A stretch of DNA of 42,693 nucleotides from UBA7328 sp002471345 (GCA_964011275.1 CAXGOB010000045.1:1-42693); one strand, 5' to 3'; positions 16,638 through 26,492 are shown, counted from the first letter of the stretch. Numbers and translations: made by a program. Notes: a model not told the origin generated them from the sequence alone.

Positions 16638-17906
16638 TTAATGACGGGTAATTTTAAGTAGTCCCTCTTGCAGATATCTAATATTCTGACTTAAGGCATA
16701 TTCTGATTGGTATGGATACTCTATATTTTCCTTTATTTTTTCAAAAGATAATCCAGAAGTAGGAGTGAGGGATAGGCCAAGAAAGAACCCATTTTCAATA
16801 ATTGCATGGGAATTAGGAAATCCCTTTTCTTCAACAATATATTTTCCTTCGTAAAAAGGATTAATTATTATTACTAACTCTGATAGTGGTATACTGCCCA
16901 GTATCTCTGTTTCATTTTCAAATTCTAAATTATCTAATGCTTTTTGAAAACTCTCTTTTGATATTCTATGACACTTAATTTGATCAGCATTAATATCGTA
17001 AGTATGAGTCAGATGCAAAATAAAAGCTAAAGCAGATTTTCTTGATCTAAACCTTTTAACAGAATGACCTATAGTAGATTTTCCAACTGGTAAGATCTCA
17101 AACTTATCCTTTTGATTAACATCTTTTAAGTAGCGTAATTCGTATTTATATATATTGTTTCTGAGGGCTTTATTGAGTTCAGGCTTGTACTTAAGAATAT
17201 GATGCTGTTCTATGAGAAGTGCAAATAATTCACTTTCTGTAATTTGATACTCTATTGCTGATACCATTCTATGGATTTTAAAACCCTTGCTATTTAGGTT
17301 CCTAAAATGTTGTCTAAGCCTTGTTCTAATTTTTATGGCTTTCCCAATATAGATTACAGTACCATTTTCATTTTTTAGTATGTATATGCCGCATTCATTT
17401 GGCATTAACTTTATTTCTTTTTCTAAGAATGCTCTTGGTGTGAAATCCTTTTTTGTAATTGGACTATCCGTTCCAAATTCTAAAAAGTAGTTTGTTAGAA
17501 TTCTTGCTTTGTCCTCTATTCGATCAATTTGAAGACGTTCAGGATTGACGATATCACTGTATTGTCCTATATTTTGAGAGAAATCAAACCCGAGAGATTT
17601 AAATTCCTTTTTGAGAAATGTTAAAGTGATTCTTGGGCTCACAGATAGTATGTTGCATCCAGACCATAGCTGAATTAATGATTTCGCCTTTTCATAGAAT
17701 TTTGGTGAAAACTTTATATTATCATTTACTATCCCTGTACTTTTGATATAGTCTGGGTCTAATGTTCTTTCAGGGTTGATATATGTGGTAATATGAGATT
17801 TGATTTCGTTTTGATCTACTACAAAAGAAGATATATGGATGATCCTATCAACTTTAAAATTTAATCCACTAGTTATTATTTCCGTTATAGCGTATTTTGA
17901 ATCCAA
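16638..17906 (-). CDS. Inactive DnaQ-like plus GIY-YIG nuclease fusion
   Basis: The 422 residues have a DnaQ/exonuclease-like N-terminal domain (1-150) followed by a GIY-YIG nuclease domain (~172-255, CGIYILKNENGTVIYIGKA..RLRQHF) of UvrC/Cho type and an uncharacterised C-terminal region. In the first domain the DEDDh catalytic acids look lost: the DxETTG motif reads TEIITSG, the HNxxFD region reads SVSPRITLTF, and the final HxxxxD is absent. GIY, YIG, Arg and a Glu (~SELFALLIEQ) survive, so the nuclease half may cut DNA. The start is TTG at 17906, since an in-frame stop lies just upstream and the fold begins at once. It overlaps the divergent DUF1343 gene if that gene uses its first start. 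Confidence 0.8.
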   Translation of the reverse strand: MDSKYAITEIITSGLNFKVDRIIHISSFVVDQNEIKSHITTYINPERTLDPDYIKSTGIVNDNIKFSPKFYEKAKSLIQLWSGCNILSVSPRITLTFLKKEFKSLGFDFSQNIGQYSDIVNPERLQIDRIEDKARILTNYFLEFGTDSPITKKDFTPRAFLEKEIKLMPNECGIYILKNENGTVIYIGKAIKIRTRLRQHFRNLNSKGFKIHRMVSAIEYQITESELFALLIEQHHILKYKPELNKALRNNIYKYELRYLKDVNQKDKFEILPVGKSTIGHSVKRFRSRKSALAFILHLTHTYDINADQIKCHRISKESFQKALDNLEFENETEILGSIPLSELVIIINPFYEGKYIVEEKGFPNSHAIIENGFFLGLSLTPTSGLSFEKIKENIEYPYQSEYALSQNIRYLQEGLLKITRH

Positions 17907-19114
17907 ATTCTAGAATATTGAAAGTTTTACTCGTATCAATAATATTACTTTTTTCTTTTATATGTAGTTCTTCTGAAGAACACAAATCAAATCAAGAAAC
18001 TGACATCAAGCCAGGAGCATATCAGATCGAATCCTATATTGACCAATTGAAAGGCAAAAGGATTGGAATGGTGGTCAATCATACAAGTATGATTGAAGAA
18101 ACTCATGTTGTGGATAGTTTGATTAGCCTAGGTATCCATGTCACTAAAATATTTGCTCCTGAGCATGGATATAAGGGAAAGGCAGATGCTGGAGAATACA
18201 TAGCGGATGAGAAGAAAGACTTGGCATCTATTATTTCATTATATGGTAAAAAGAAAAAACCCACAGAAGCTGATTTACAAGATGTAGATATACTCGTTTT
18301 TGATATTCAGGATGTAGGTGTTAGGTTCTATACTTACATTTCTACATTGCATTATGTGATGGAAGCCGCAGCAGAAAATGATATTCCAATTATTGTTTTG
18401 GATCGACCAAACCCAAACGGTTTTTATGTGGATGGGCCGGTATTAAAAAAGGAATTTTCTTCATTCGCAGGAATGCATACTGTGCCAGTGGTATATGGGC
18501 TCACAATAGGGGAGTATGCTATGATGATCAATGGAGAGAACTGGTTGTCTAATGAGGTTGAAGCTACTTTAAAAATAGTTAAATTGGAGAATTATAACCA
18601 TAACATGGTTTGTCAGCTTCCGATTAAACCATCTCCCAATCTCCCAAATCTAAGGTCAATCTTGCTTTATCCCAGCCTTTGTTATTTTGAAGGGACTCAT
18701 GCTTCAGTAGGAAGAGGTACCTCTGATCAGTTTCAAGTCATTGGTCATCCCGCATTAAAAGAAAACTATGATTTTAGCTACATCCCTAGAAGTGGGGAAG
18801 GTGCTAAATATCCTAAACACGAGAATAAGGAATGTTTTGGTTTGGACCTTAGTCAAATAGCTACATCTCAATTAATTCTCGCTAAACAAATAGATTTAGA
18901 TTATCTAATTCAAGTACATAAGGATTTCATTGATAAGGAAACTCCGTTCTTTATAGACAATAATTTCTTTGATAAGTTAGCTGGAAGTGACACCTTGAAA
19001 AAACAAATTATTGAAGGATTGACTTCAGACGAGATCAGAGAAACTTGGACTAATGACTTGATTGATTACAAGAGAATACGCGCCAAATATCTGATGTACC
19101 CAGATTTTGAATAA
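17897..19114 (+). CDS. DUF1343/NamZ-type exo-beta-N-acetylmuramidase
   Basis: The protein belongs to the DUF1343 family, whose studied members (NamZ, GH171) release N-acetylmuramic acid from non-reducing ends of peptidoglycan fragments. Signature stretches are GKRIGMVVNHTS, FAPEHGYKGKADAGE, DVDILVFDIQDVGVRFYTYI and VLDRPNPNG, with the family's middle motif GTHASVGRGT written as EGTHASVGRGTSDQF. The N-terminus is a signal peptide (LKVLLVSIILLFSFICSSS). No ATG is available: the TTG at 17897 or, seven codons later, 17918 is the start; the latter avoids overlapping the divergent gene. It ends two bases from the convergent HhH gene. It probably acts in the periplasm in murein recycling or scavenging. 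Confidence 0.9.
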   Translation: MNPNSRILKVLLVSIILLFSFICSSSEEHKSNQETDIKPGAYQIESYIDQLKGKRIGMVVNHTSMIEETHVVDSLISLGIHVTKIFAPEHGYKGKADAGEYIADEKKDLASIISLYGKKKKPTEADLQDVDILVFDIQDVGVRFYTYISTLHYVMEAAAENDIPIIVLDRPNPNGFYVDGPVLKKEFSSFAGMHTVPVVYGLTIGEYAMMINGENWLSNEVEATLKIVKLENYNHNMVCQLPIKPSPNLPNLRSILLYPSLCYFEGTHASVGRGTSDQFQVIGHPALKENYDFSYIPRSGEGAKYPKHENKECFGLDLSQIATSQLILAKQIDLDYLIQVHKDFIDKETPFFIDNNFFDKLAGSDTLKKQIIEGLTSDEIRETWTNDLIDYKRIRAKYLMYPDFE

Positions 19115-19115
19115 A

Positions 19116-21257
19116 TTAAAACCTTATTCTTGCCTGAGCTTTTACATTGGTGTTTACACTTCCTTCTATCTCTGTCAAGCCACTACTTATCGATGATCTA
19201 TCAAAGTATTTGGTCTGGGCCCATCTCAATTCTAAGGTGATTGATCTTGAAGCTCGATATCTGAGATTAGCATAATATCTGATGCCATTGCCACTGAAGA
19301 AAGGAACAAAGAAATCATTCAGAACATCATTTTCATAGGTGTAAATCCGTGCATCAAAATCTTTTATATCAAACCATAAAAACCTACTTGTCAAAGAAAA
19401 CGGACTCCCAGTCTTTCTATATAGAAAATCTTGGTATAAGAGAATTCCCTTATGGCTTTCCTCATTATTTTTAAAGAATGTGAACTCTGCTCGATTTCTA
19501 ATTTCTATAGCATCCGTAATTTTCTGACTAAGATGGAATCTGATTTTGGATAATCGATGAGATATTGTAAAATCGATAGGGGACTCCTCAGTTGCATTCC
19601 TAATACCTCTCTCTGTTTTGAAAAGAACGTAAGCGTTCATTTTTCTTTTGACTACATAGTTAACCTTAAGCAGATAATCTGTATTACTACCAGGTTTGTC
19701 AACTCTGAATCGAAGCCATGGATTACTAGAAAAGTCTGCATATGCATTAATGAATAGTGAACGACTAAGGCGATATTCGAGACCTAAATAAGTGCCTTTT
19801 TCATTTGAGCTATTAGTTCCTTGACCGAAAGAATTTGGTGTGATGGCTGCATAGTCTTGTGCATAATTTCTATATATTAAGGCCAAATCCAATTTAGGAT
19901 CTAGAGAAATCAAAGTTCCAAAAATGTATGCAGTCCCTCCACCTTGGCTATATGCAGACTCTCCAAAAAGGTTGATACTTTTCCAAGTATGACTAAAGTC
20001 AATACTAATATTGTTATAGTTTTTTTCTCTAGGAAAGAAGATGTTATCAGGCCGTAGTGCTCTTTCAAAAGTTTTGTCAAATTGATCAGAAAGCAAGTTG
20101 ATACTTACTTTGCTTGAGGTTGATTCAAAAGATAGAACCCCACCATAAGTTGTACGGTTTATTTGATTTCTCTTACTTGCCTCTCGATCTGATCTATGAT
20201 TGCCACTCACATCTATAGAAGAGAATGATTCAAAGGAACCATCATTATCAATGTCCTTTAAAGTTCCATCAATCAAATTTCTACTTCCAAATAGTTTTAA
20301 ATCAATTTTATCTGTCACATTAAAATTCAGAGCTATCCCTTTGAAATAATTCACCTCATTTCTTGATGTATATTGCCTGAATGTGCCATTTCTTTTCTTA
20401 ATATTGGTAGTAAATGAAGACAAACCTCTTCCAAATTGATTATGCAATATCAATCCCTGACCCATACTAACTGTATAGTCTCCAAGAATAATCCTGTTGA
20501 GCCTTTTGGTTAAATTTTTTATTGATAAATGATAGCTGTAAAAATCAAAACCAGTTTTATTATTCCCCTTAAACCATTCTTCTCCAATGTCCTTTTCGGC
20601 AAGGATACCAGCTTGTATATTATCAGCTTTAAATCTATACCTGAAAAAATGTCTGTACTGATCACCAAGAAATCCATTTTCTTCTTTGCTACCAGCTAAG
20701 GTCTCCAAGTTTCGTTGAGATCTTAAAATAATTTCATGATCTGCATTTGATATTTTCTCCTGAATATTAGTGACAGCGGATTGTACCTCAGAATTCAGCT
20801 TTAGAAAGGGAATAATGCGTTGAATAGAATTAGGATCAAAAGTGGGTATAGCCTGAATCTCATGGACACTTATAAACGGTCCTAGGTTTGAACGATATTC
20901 AAAAAAATTATTGACCTGAATATCAGTAAGAAGCTGAAGACTATTCAGTTCTTCTTTAGTAAGAGTGTTTAGCTCAAGCTTGTACTGTGCTATTTGTTCT
21001 AAATATTCTACAAGTTCCAAAACGTCTATGGTGTTTTCTCCTTCGGCAGATTCTAAATATTCTTCAATCGTTAGTAAGACATCAGCTGAAAGGTCAAAAC
21101 TTGAATTTTGATCATTATTTTGAGCATTTAGCTGAAAAAACAGCCCTAAAACACCAAAAAATGATAAATAAATGGACTTTGTTCTGTTTTTTAGAAATCT
21201 CAGCTTCATATTAGACATAACAAAATACAATCTTTTAAACATCTGATTATCAATCAT
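19116..21257 (-). CDS. Helix-hairpin-helix outer-membrane beta-barrel protein
   Basis: After a signal peptide (hydrophobic SIYLSFFGVLGLFFQLNAQ, residues ~28-46) comes a ComEA-like helix-hairpin-helix region (~75-155, LNTLTKEELNSLQLLTDIQVNNF...IQAIPTFDPNSIQRIIPFL). About 550 residues of alternating beta strands follow, ending in an aromatic/arginine strand (VNTNVKAQARIRF), typical of an outer-membrane barrel. Bacteroidota commonly encode such HhH-barrel proteins of about 700 residues; their function is unknown, with DNA contact only a guess. The ATG at 21257 is preceded by AAAGG, but ATG 21209 (MKLRFLKNR) would give a more usual signal peptide. It ends next to the NamZ gene and diverges from glutamine synthetase. 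Confidence 0.8.
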   Translation of the reverse strand: MIDNQMFKRLYFVMSNMKLRFLKNRTKSIYLSFFGVLGLFFQLNAQNNDQNSSFDLSADVLLTIEEYLESAEGENTIDVLELVEYLEQIAQYKLELNTLTKEELNSLQLLTDIQVNNFFEYRSNLGPFISVHEIQAIPTFDPNSIQRIIPFLKLNSEVQSAVTNIQEKISNADHEIILRSQRNLETLAGSKEENGFLGDQYRHFFRYRFKADNIQAGILAEKDIGEEWFKGNNKTGFDFYSYHLSIKNLTKRLNRIILGDYTVSMGQGLILHNQFGRGLSSFTTNIKKRNGTFRQYTSRNEVNYFKGIALNFNVTDKIDLKLFGSRNLIDGTLKDIDNDGSFESFSSIDVSGNHRSDREASKRNQINRTTYGGVLSFESTSSKVSINLLSDQFDKTFERALRPDNIFFPREKNYNNISIDFSHTWKSINLFGESAYSQGGGTAYIFGTLISLDPKLDLALIYRNYAQDYAAITPNSFGQGTNSSNEKGTYLGLEYRLSRSLFINAYADFSSNPWLRFRVDKPGSNTDYLLKVNYVVKRKMNAYVLFKTERGIRNATEESPIDFTISHRLSKIRFHLSQKITDAIEIRNRAEFTFFKNNEESHKGILLYQDFLYRKTGSPFSLTSRFLWFDIKDFDARIYTYENDVLNDFFVPFFSGNGIRYYANLRYRASRSITLELRWAQTKYFDRSSISSGLTEIEGSVNTNVKAQARIRF

Positions 21258-21329
21258 ATAGACCTTTAAAGGTATTCATGACTATAACATGGCTCATATT
21301 TTTACAAATTTCTCGGGATAATGTTAATC

Positions 21330-21337
21330 TAAATTTG
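21330..21337 (+). promoter_or_regulatory. Putative -7 promoter box of glutamine synthetase
   Basis: TAAATTTG fits TAnnTTTG and ends 22 bases before the ATG at 21360. No clear -33 box was found. Confidence 0.3.
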
Positions 21338-21359
21338 TGGCAACAAAAACAAAATATTA

Positions 21360-22376
21360 ATGTCTGTTGTAAAATTAGAATATATATGGCTTGATGGGGC
21401 TGAGCCAACACAAATGATGAGGTCGAAAACCAAAATCATTGATGCCAAAAAATTTACAGGAAAAATTGAGGATTTGCCAATGTGGTCTTTTGATGGATCA
21501 TCAACTAATCAAGCTTCAGGAGGATCATCAGATTGCTTGTTGAAACCAGTCTACATTTGTGCTGACCCTGATAGAAAAGATGGACATTTGGTGATGACTG
21601 AAGTACTTAATGCAGATGGCACTCCGCATTCAACTAATCAACGTGCTTTAATAAATGATGATGATAATGATTTTTGGTTTGGTTTTGAGCAAGAATATTT
21701 TCTAGTTGATCCAGATACAAATAGACCACTGGGATTCCCTGTTGCTGGATTTCCAGCACCTCAAGGCCCTTATTACTGTTCTGTAGGTGCTAATAATGCA
21801 TTTGGAAGAGAGATCATCGAAGAACATTTAGATATATGCCTAGATGCAGGACTTCTAGTAGAAGGAATTAATGCTGAAGTTGCAGCAGGTCAATGGGAGT
21901 ATCAAACTTTTGCTAAAGGAGCCAAACTTGCTGGAGACCAGCATTGGGTTACAAGATATCTTCTAGATAGAACAGCGGAAAAATATGGTATTGTCATCGA
22001 TTATCATCCAAAACCACTTGGAGATACGGATTGGAATGGATCAGGTATGCACGCCAACTTTTCTAATGAAGTTCTAAGAACTGCGGGTAAAAGAGAAGTT
22101 TTTGAAGAGGTGTGTGAAAAATTCAGACCAAAGACAAGAATAAAGGAGGCTATTGCAGCGTATGGTGCATATAATGATCAAAGGTTAACAGGTAAACATG
22201 AGACTCAGTCTATTAAAAAATTCTCATGGGGTATTTCTGATAGGGGAGCATCCATAAGAATACCGATTGCTGTACCTGAAAATGATTGGAGTGGTTGGTT
22301 AGAAGACAGAAGACCAGCTTCTAATGCCGATCCTTATAGAGTAGCAAGTTATATCGTAAATACGGTAAAATCATAA
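21360..22376 (+). CDS. glnII: Glutamine synthetase type II (eukaryotic-like GSII)
   Basis: This enzyme makes glutamine from glutamate, ammonia and ATP. The 338-residue length and motifs are those of GSII rather than the long bacterial GSI: EYIWLDGAEPT, MWSFDGSSTNQA, FGFEQEYFL, NAEVAAGQWEYQ, a GSGMHANFS loop and RGASIRIP. GSI's adenylylation-site region is absent, so control by adenylylation is not expected. The start MSVVKLEYIW follows a TAnnTTTG box; a strong terminator follows the stop. No other nitrogen genes are adjacent. GSII is patchily spread in bacteria, including some Bacteroidota. The gene symbol follows usage for bacterial GSII. Confidence 0.93.
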   Translation: MSVVKLEYIWLDGAEPTQMMRSKTKIIDAKKFTGKIEDLPMWSFDGSSTNQASGGSSDCLLKPVYICADPDRKDGHLVMTEVLNADGTPHSTNQRALINDDDNDFWFGFEQEYFLVDPDTNRPLGFPVAGFPAPQGPYYCSVGANNAFGREIIEEHLDICLDAGLLVEGINAEVAAGQWEYQTFAKGAKLAGDQHWVTRYLLDRTAEKYGIVIDYHPKPLGDTDWNGSGMHANFSNEVLRTAGKREVFEEVCEKFRPKTRIKEAIAAYGAYNDQRLTGKHETQSIKKFSWGISDRGASIRIPIAVPENDWSGWLEDRRPASNADPYRVASYIVNTVKS

Positions 22377-22417
22377 GCTTTTTAAGTTAAATATGGTGAG
22401 TTTTCACCTGAAAGATT

Positions 22418-22450
22418 AAGGGGACATTTCATTTGAAATGTCCCCTTTTT
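22418..22450. terminator. Rho-independent terminator after glutamine synthetase
   Basis: A 13-bp perfect stem (22418-22430 with 22435-22447) around a 4-base loop, ending in a T-run. It lies 41 bases after the stop of glnII, between convergent genes, and could serve the BNR protein from the other strand less well. Confidence 0.88.
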
Positions 22451-22488
22451 AAATTTATCAGATCTATTAAATCAAGAATACATCAGTC

Positions 22489-25400
22489 TTATTCATTGAT
22501 GTTCATAAGATGAATCTGATTGTCTTTTAATTTCACTTGAAATGCATTCACATCATTTTCAATAATGCTTTTAAGCTCAGATTGATATTCTGTTATTTTT
22601 GATTGTAATAATTCATGTACTTCAATATGAGGATCTGCAGGAGCAAAGTCTGCTGTTGCAACAGTACTGGCTAAATAGAATATTTTCTCGGCGAGTTTGG
22701 CATGCCATCTTACAGCATCTTGCCCAAAACCTGTTGCTTTTAACTGCATTAGTTTACTTTCAAATGATACCAATACCTCAGAAAGTGATGAGATATCCTC
22801 TTTAAGTAGCTTTCTCTGAGTAGTAGAAAGCATTTGATCTATATCTTTAAGTTGTTTCCTTAAATCTTCAACTTTATCTATAATGGCCGTCGTTGCATTC
22901 ATATCATTTTTGAGAGCATTAAGCATATTTATTTGGGCCATGATATCCTGTTCTGTCCCCTCAGAGTTTGGATCTTTAACGAGTTCAATTGGCTGCTCGA
23001 AAGACGATTCCCCAATAGTAGTCTTAACAGTATACATACCTGGAGGAGAAATTACGGAGATTTTACCAACTAAAGATTTGCGATTTCCATTTTTATCCAT
23101 CTCAAACCAATTGGCATGAAGTGGTTTCATATGTAGGTCCATATCATCTGAAGCCTCTCCCTTGAAATCCCACATCACCCTGTTGATGCCTTTTTTGCCT
23201 TTGTGTTTTAGTGTTCTTATTGTATCTCCATTACTATCTACAATATGCAATTTGACATCATCATTGTTTTCTAAAAGCCAATAATCTATAGCTCCACCAT
23301 ATGGAGGGTCATTGCCAAAATGAGGTTCTGGGAAGAACTGCATATTGCCAGTCACAGGCCTAAATCTGATCATTTTTTTAGGTTTGAACAAATGTGCACT
23401 CGACTTACTAATATCTGTATTCATTTGCTGAATGGAAGATAAATCGTCCATTATCCATATACCTCTTCCATAAGTGCCTATCACCAAATCATTAAACTCT
23501 TCTTGAATATCAATCCAATACATTGGTGCTGGAGGAAGATTTGTCATCATAGACTGCCATGATCTACCATCATCATAAGATAGGTACAATGCATTCTCTG
23601 TACCCAAATAAAGGAGTCCCTCTCTTACTGGATCTTCTTTTATGTTCCTAACATAACTCAATTGATTTATTGGAATTCCAGAGACAATTTTCGTCCATGA
23701 TTTTCCATAGTCACTGGTTTTGTATGCATAAGGGGCAAAATTGCCCACTTGGTGAAATTCAACTGAGATATATGCTTTTCCAGCATCCCATTTAGAAGCA
23801 TTAATATTTCTTATGACTCCTAATTTTGGAAGCCCTGGAATGTTTCTGGTTACGTTTTCCCAAGTGTCTCCACCATTTCTACTTATATGAACAAGACCAT
23901 CATTGGTGCCAGCCCAAAGTACTCCCTTTTCTACTGGAGATTCATCCAAGGCATATATGACATTGCCATATTCCACATTAATATTATCACCAGTAAGACC
24001 TCCAGAAAATCCTTGCATAGATTCATCATCTAGTGATAAATCTGGACTTATTACTTCCCAACTCTGCCCTCTATTAGTAGTCTTATGTACATGCTGGCTT
24101 GTCACGTAGATGGTTTCATTATCATGAGGGGAGATTAATAAAGGGAAGGTCCATTGGAATCTATATTTTACATCTTTGGCTGGATGTCCGGTGGTTTGTT
24201 CTGGCCATACTTCTACATGTCTGAATTGCCTTGTTCTTTCATCATATCTGGTTACTATTCCACCTAGCGGCCCTCTTCCTGAAGCACTAGACCAAACAAT
24301 ATTGTGATCAGTAGGATCTGCCGTAGCAAAACCACTTTCTCCTCCTCCTACATCATGCCACATACCATTACTTATCAGGCCGCCTCTTCTTCCACCAGTT
24401 CCAGTTCGGCTTGGGCCTTTCATAGCAGGGCCATCTTGTCTATTAGTAAGAACATTGTAAGGGACAGCATTATCAGTAGTAACATGATACAATTGAGCAA
24501 TGGCCAATTGTACTCGATGCCATGATTTTCCTTTATTTCTAGAAATAGAAAGTCCTCCATCACCTACTACTATCATTCTATCTGGTTCTGTCGGATCTAT
24601 CCACATAGCGTGATGATCCCAATTCGGTTGATCCGCCCTGGATGCAGCGCTTATAGTTGCTCCTCCATCTATGCTTGTGTAAAATCCAGAAGCCATAAAA
24701 TAGATAACATTCGCATTATCAGGAGCTGCCTCACAGTGCGTATAATAAGCCTGACGACCGCCCATATTTCTATCATGACTCATGAGCTTCCAATTTTCGC
24801 CACGATTATCAGATCGCCACAGTTCTCCACTATCAGTTTCTTCACCATCATATGGCACTCCATCTCCAGTTTCTATTAATGCATAGACTCTATCTGGATC
24901 ATCAGGAGTTACAGTTATTGCTATTTTCCCAACAGGTTTTTGAGGTAGTCCTTTATCTTCTATTTTCTTCCAACTTTCGCCACCATCTGTAGATTTATAC
25001 AAACCACTACCTTTTCCACCACTTACTCTGATCCAAGTCTTTAGTTCAAGTTGCCACATTCCGGCATACATGATTCTTGGGTTTTCAGGATTCATTTCTA
25101 TATCTGAAGCTCCTGTATTTTGATCTACATGAAGTACATGTTTCCAAGTCTTACCACCATCTGAAGATTTCCAGATTCCTCGTTCTTTTTGGGAGCTATA
25201 CCCATGACCTAGTACAGCAGCATAGACCATGTCTGGATTGTCTGGATGTACGATAATACGACCTATTCTGCCAGATTTTTCTAACCCAGAATGATTCCAT
25301 GTCTCGCCGCCATCTGTGGACTTCCACACTCCATTTCCTATTGATACATTAGACCTAATGGATGACTCCCCAGTCCCAGCATAAATAATTTCACTATCGG

Positions 25401-25716
25401 ATGGAGCTATAGCTAAAGAACCTATAGAATGTACGTCCTTGTCATCGAAAATAGGTTTCCAGGCAAGTCCACCATCTTCTGTTTTCCAAATTCCACCAGA
25501 TGCTGCACCTACAAAGTAAGTCATAGGATCACCCGGGATACCTGCTACAGATATAATTCTATTTCCTATTGGACCTATGTGTCTAAACTTAAGCTGATCC
25601 ATCTCGTCAGTAGATAGTTTTTGTGCATATGACTGAGAAGGAAATGAAAAGAATAAACATAGAAGTAGTGCAGCTGAAATAGATAAGCTGCTCTTAAATT
25701 TTAAGACGCTGTTCAT
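22489..25716 (-). CDS. Large BNR/Asp-box repeat protein (sortilin-like propeller), exported
   Basis: The 1075 residues start with a signal peptide (ISAALLLCLFFSFPSQSYAQ). At least five Asp-box motifs of the SxDGGxTW type are visible (KTEDGGLAW, KSTDGGETW, KSSDGGKTW, KSTDGGESW, SRNGGDTW), spread over residues ~70-740. This matches the VPS10/sortilin-like beta-propellers of the protein class annotated as 'glycosyl hydrolase' in Bacteroidota. Those Asp boxes are structural, so enzymatic activity is not implied. Residues ~780-1075 hold a beta module with a GMYTVKTTI strand and a helical, charged end (VEDLRKQLKDIDQMLSTTQRKL). No T9SS sorting domain is seen at the C-terminus. Probably periplasmic or envelope-associated. 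Confidence 0.85.
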   Translation of the reverse strand: MNSVLKFKSSLSISAALLLCLFFSFPSQSYAQKLSTDEMDQLKFRHIGPIGNRIISVAGIPGDPMTYFVGAASGGIWKTEDGGLAWKPIFDDKDVHSIGSLAIAPSDSEIIYAGTGESSIRSNVSIGNGVWKSTDGGETWNHSGLEKSGRIGRIIVHPDNPDMVYAAVLGHGYSSQKERGIWKSSDGGKTWKHVLHVDQNTGASDIEMNPENPRIMYAGMWQLELKTWIRVSGGKGSGLYKSTDGGESWKKIEDKGLPQKPVGKIAITVTPDDPDRVYALIETGDGVPYDGEETDSGELWRSDNRGENWKLMSHDRNMGGRQAYYTHCEAAPDNANVIYFMASGFYTSIDGGATISAASRADQPNWDHHAMWIDPTEPDRMIVVGDGGLSISRNKGKSWHRVQLAIAQLYHVTTDNAVPYNVLTNRQDGPAMKGPSRTGTGGRRGGLISNGMWHDVGGGESGFATADPTDHNIVWSSASGRGPLGGIVTRYDERTRQFRHVEVWPEQTTGHPAKDVKYRFQWTFPLLISPHDNETIYVTSQHVHKTTNRGQSWEVISPDLSLDDESMQGFSGGLTGDNINVEYGNVIYALDESPVEKGVLWAGTNDGLVHISRNGGDTWENVTRNIPGLPKLGVIRNINASKWDAGKAYISVEFHQVGNFAPYAYKTSDYGKSWTKIVSGIPINQLSYVRNIKEDPVREGLLYLGTENALYLSYDDGRSWQSMMTNLPPAPMYWIDIQEEFNDLVIGTYGRGIWIMDDLSSIQQMNTDISKSSAHLFKPKKMIRFRPVTGNMQFFPEPHFGNDPPYGGAIDYWLLENNDDVKLHIVDSNGDTIRTLKHKGKKGINRVMWDFKGEASDDMDLHMKPLHANWFEMDKNGNRKSLVGKISVISPPGMYTVKTTIGESSFEQPIELVKDPNSEGTEQDIMAQINMLNALKNDMNATTAIIDKVEDLRKQLKDIDQMLSTTQRKLLKEDISSLSEVLVSFESKLMQLKATGFGQDAVRWHAKLAEKIFYLASTVATADFAPADPHIEVHELLQSKITEYQSELKSIIENDVNAFQVKLKDNQIHLMNINE

Positions 25717-25808
25717 TGGTTCGTTTTGTTTATGTTCTGACTAAATTACGAAATCAATTCATGAATGGTGTAAATTGATTTTGAGGACATTCTGATTTTT
25801 CTTTGGAC

Positions 25809-26492
25809 TTACCCTTTAATGCATCTTACAGATAATCCCATTCTTTTATCTCCATCAAAGTAGTCCACTCGGTCTGAATCAAACAGTAATATTCGACTTC
25901 TACTCCATGTAAACTCTAGCAGACTGCTGTTTAGACTATTCCACCACATGCCTTCAAATCTAATACCATCAAAAACACCATTGGCTTGCCGACTTCCTCC
26001 GGGTAAGCCTAAGAACCCTGCTTGGTTATTTGCTCCGATGTTAGGAGCAAGCCAAAAATTAAAGCCTTGTTGTTTCAGCTTTCCTCCAGCTTGATCTGAT
26101 CCACCTAAAGTCCTTATCAATGTCGCCCAATCTGATCCTTCTGATCCATGAGCCTCCGTGGGTAAATGCCATCCCGTCGGACACAGATTGTCATTTGCGA
26201 CTGCATACCAGTTATACAATTTACCATAGACTTTATCATGATTGCTGTCATTTCCAAACCAGCACCAAGCAGAAGATCTGGTTTGGCTCCAAGAAGTGTT
26301 ATCTGTTACCTGAGCAATTTGGCTTCCATCATTGAACTTAGATGTTCTGAGATTTTCAGCCATCCAAATTTGATCTCCTATCCGGACCGTTTTATAGGTA
26401 TTTCCATCTATATCCGTAACTGAATTAGTCTGGCTATACAGGCAAAAGCAAGAAACAAGGATTAAAGAATGGATTAGAATCATTTTGAGCAT
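25809..26492 (-). CDS. FISUMP-domain exported protein
   Basis: The protein carries the Fibrobacter succinogenes major paralogous (FISUMP) domain: VTDIDGNTYKTVRIGDQIWMAENLRTSKFNDG, later YGKLYNWYAV, LCPTGWHLPT, SDWATLI and the ending GLSVRCIKG. Such domains are common in Bacteroidota and Fibrobacteres surface or secreted proteins, with no defined activity. A signal peptide precedes it (MLKMILIHSLILVSCFCLYSQ). I chose ATG 26492 (227 residues); a GTG at 26501 adds three residues. The domain occupies nearly the whole mature protein and no T9SS sorting domain is seen. It lies 92 bases from the BNR protein gene on the same strand. Role unknown. Confidence 0.85.
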   Translation of the reverse strand: MLKMILIHSLILVSCFCLYSQTNSVTDIDGNTYKTVRIGDQIWMAENLRTSKFNDGSQIAQVTDNTSWSQTRSSAWCWFGNDSNHDKVYGKLYNWYAVANDNLCPTGWHLPTEAHGSEGSDWATLIRTLGGSDQAGGKLKQQGFNFWLAPNIGANNQAGFLGLPGGSRQANGVFDGIRFEGMWWNSLNSSLLEFTWSRSRILLFDSDRVDYFDGDKRMGLSVRCIKG

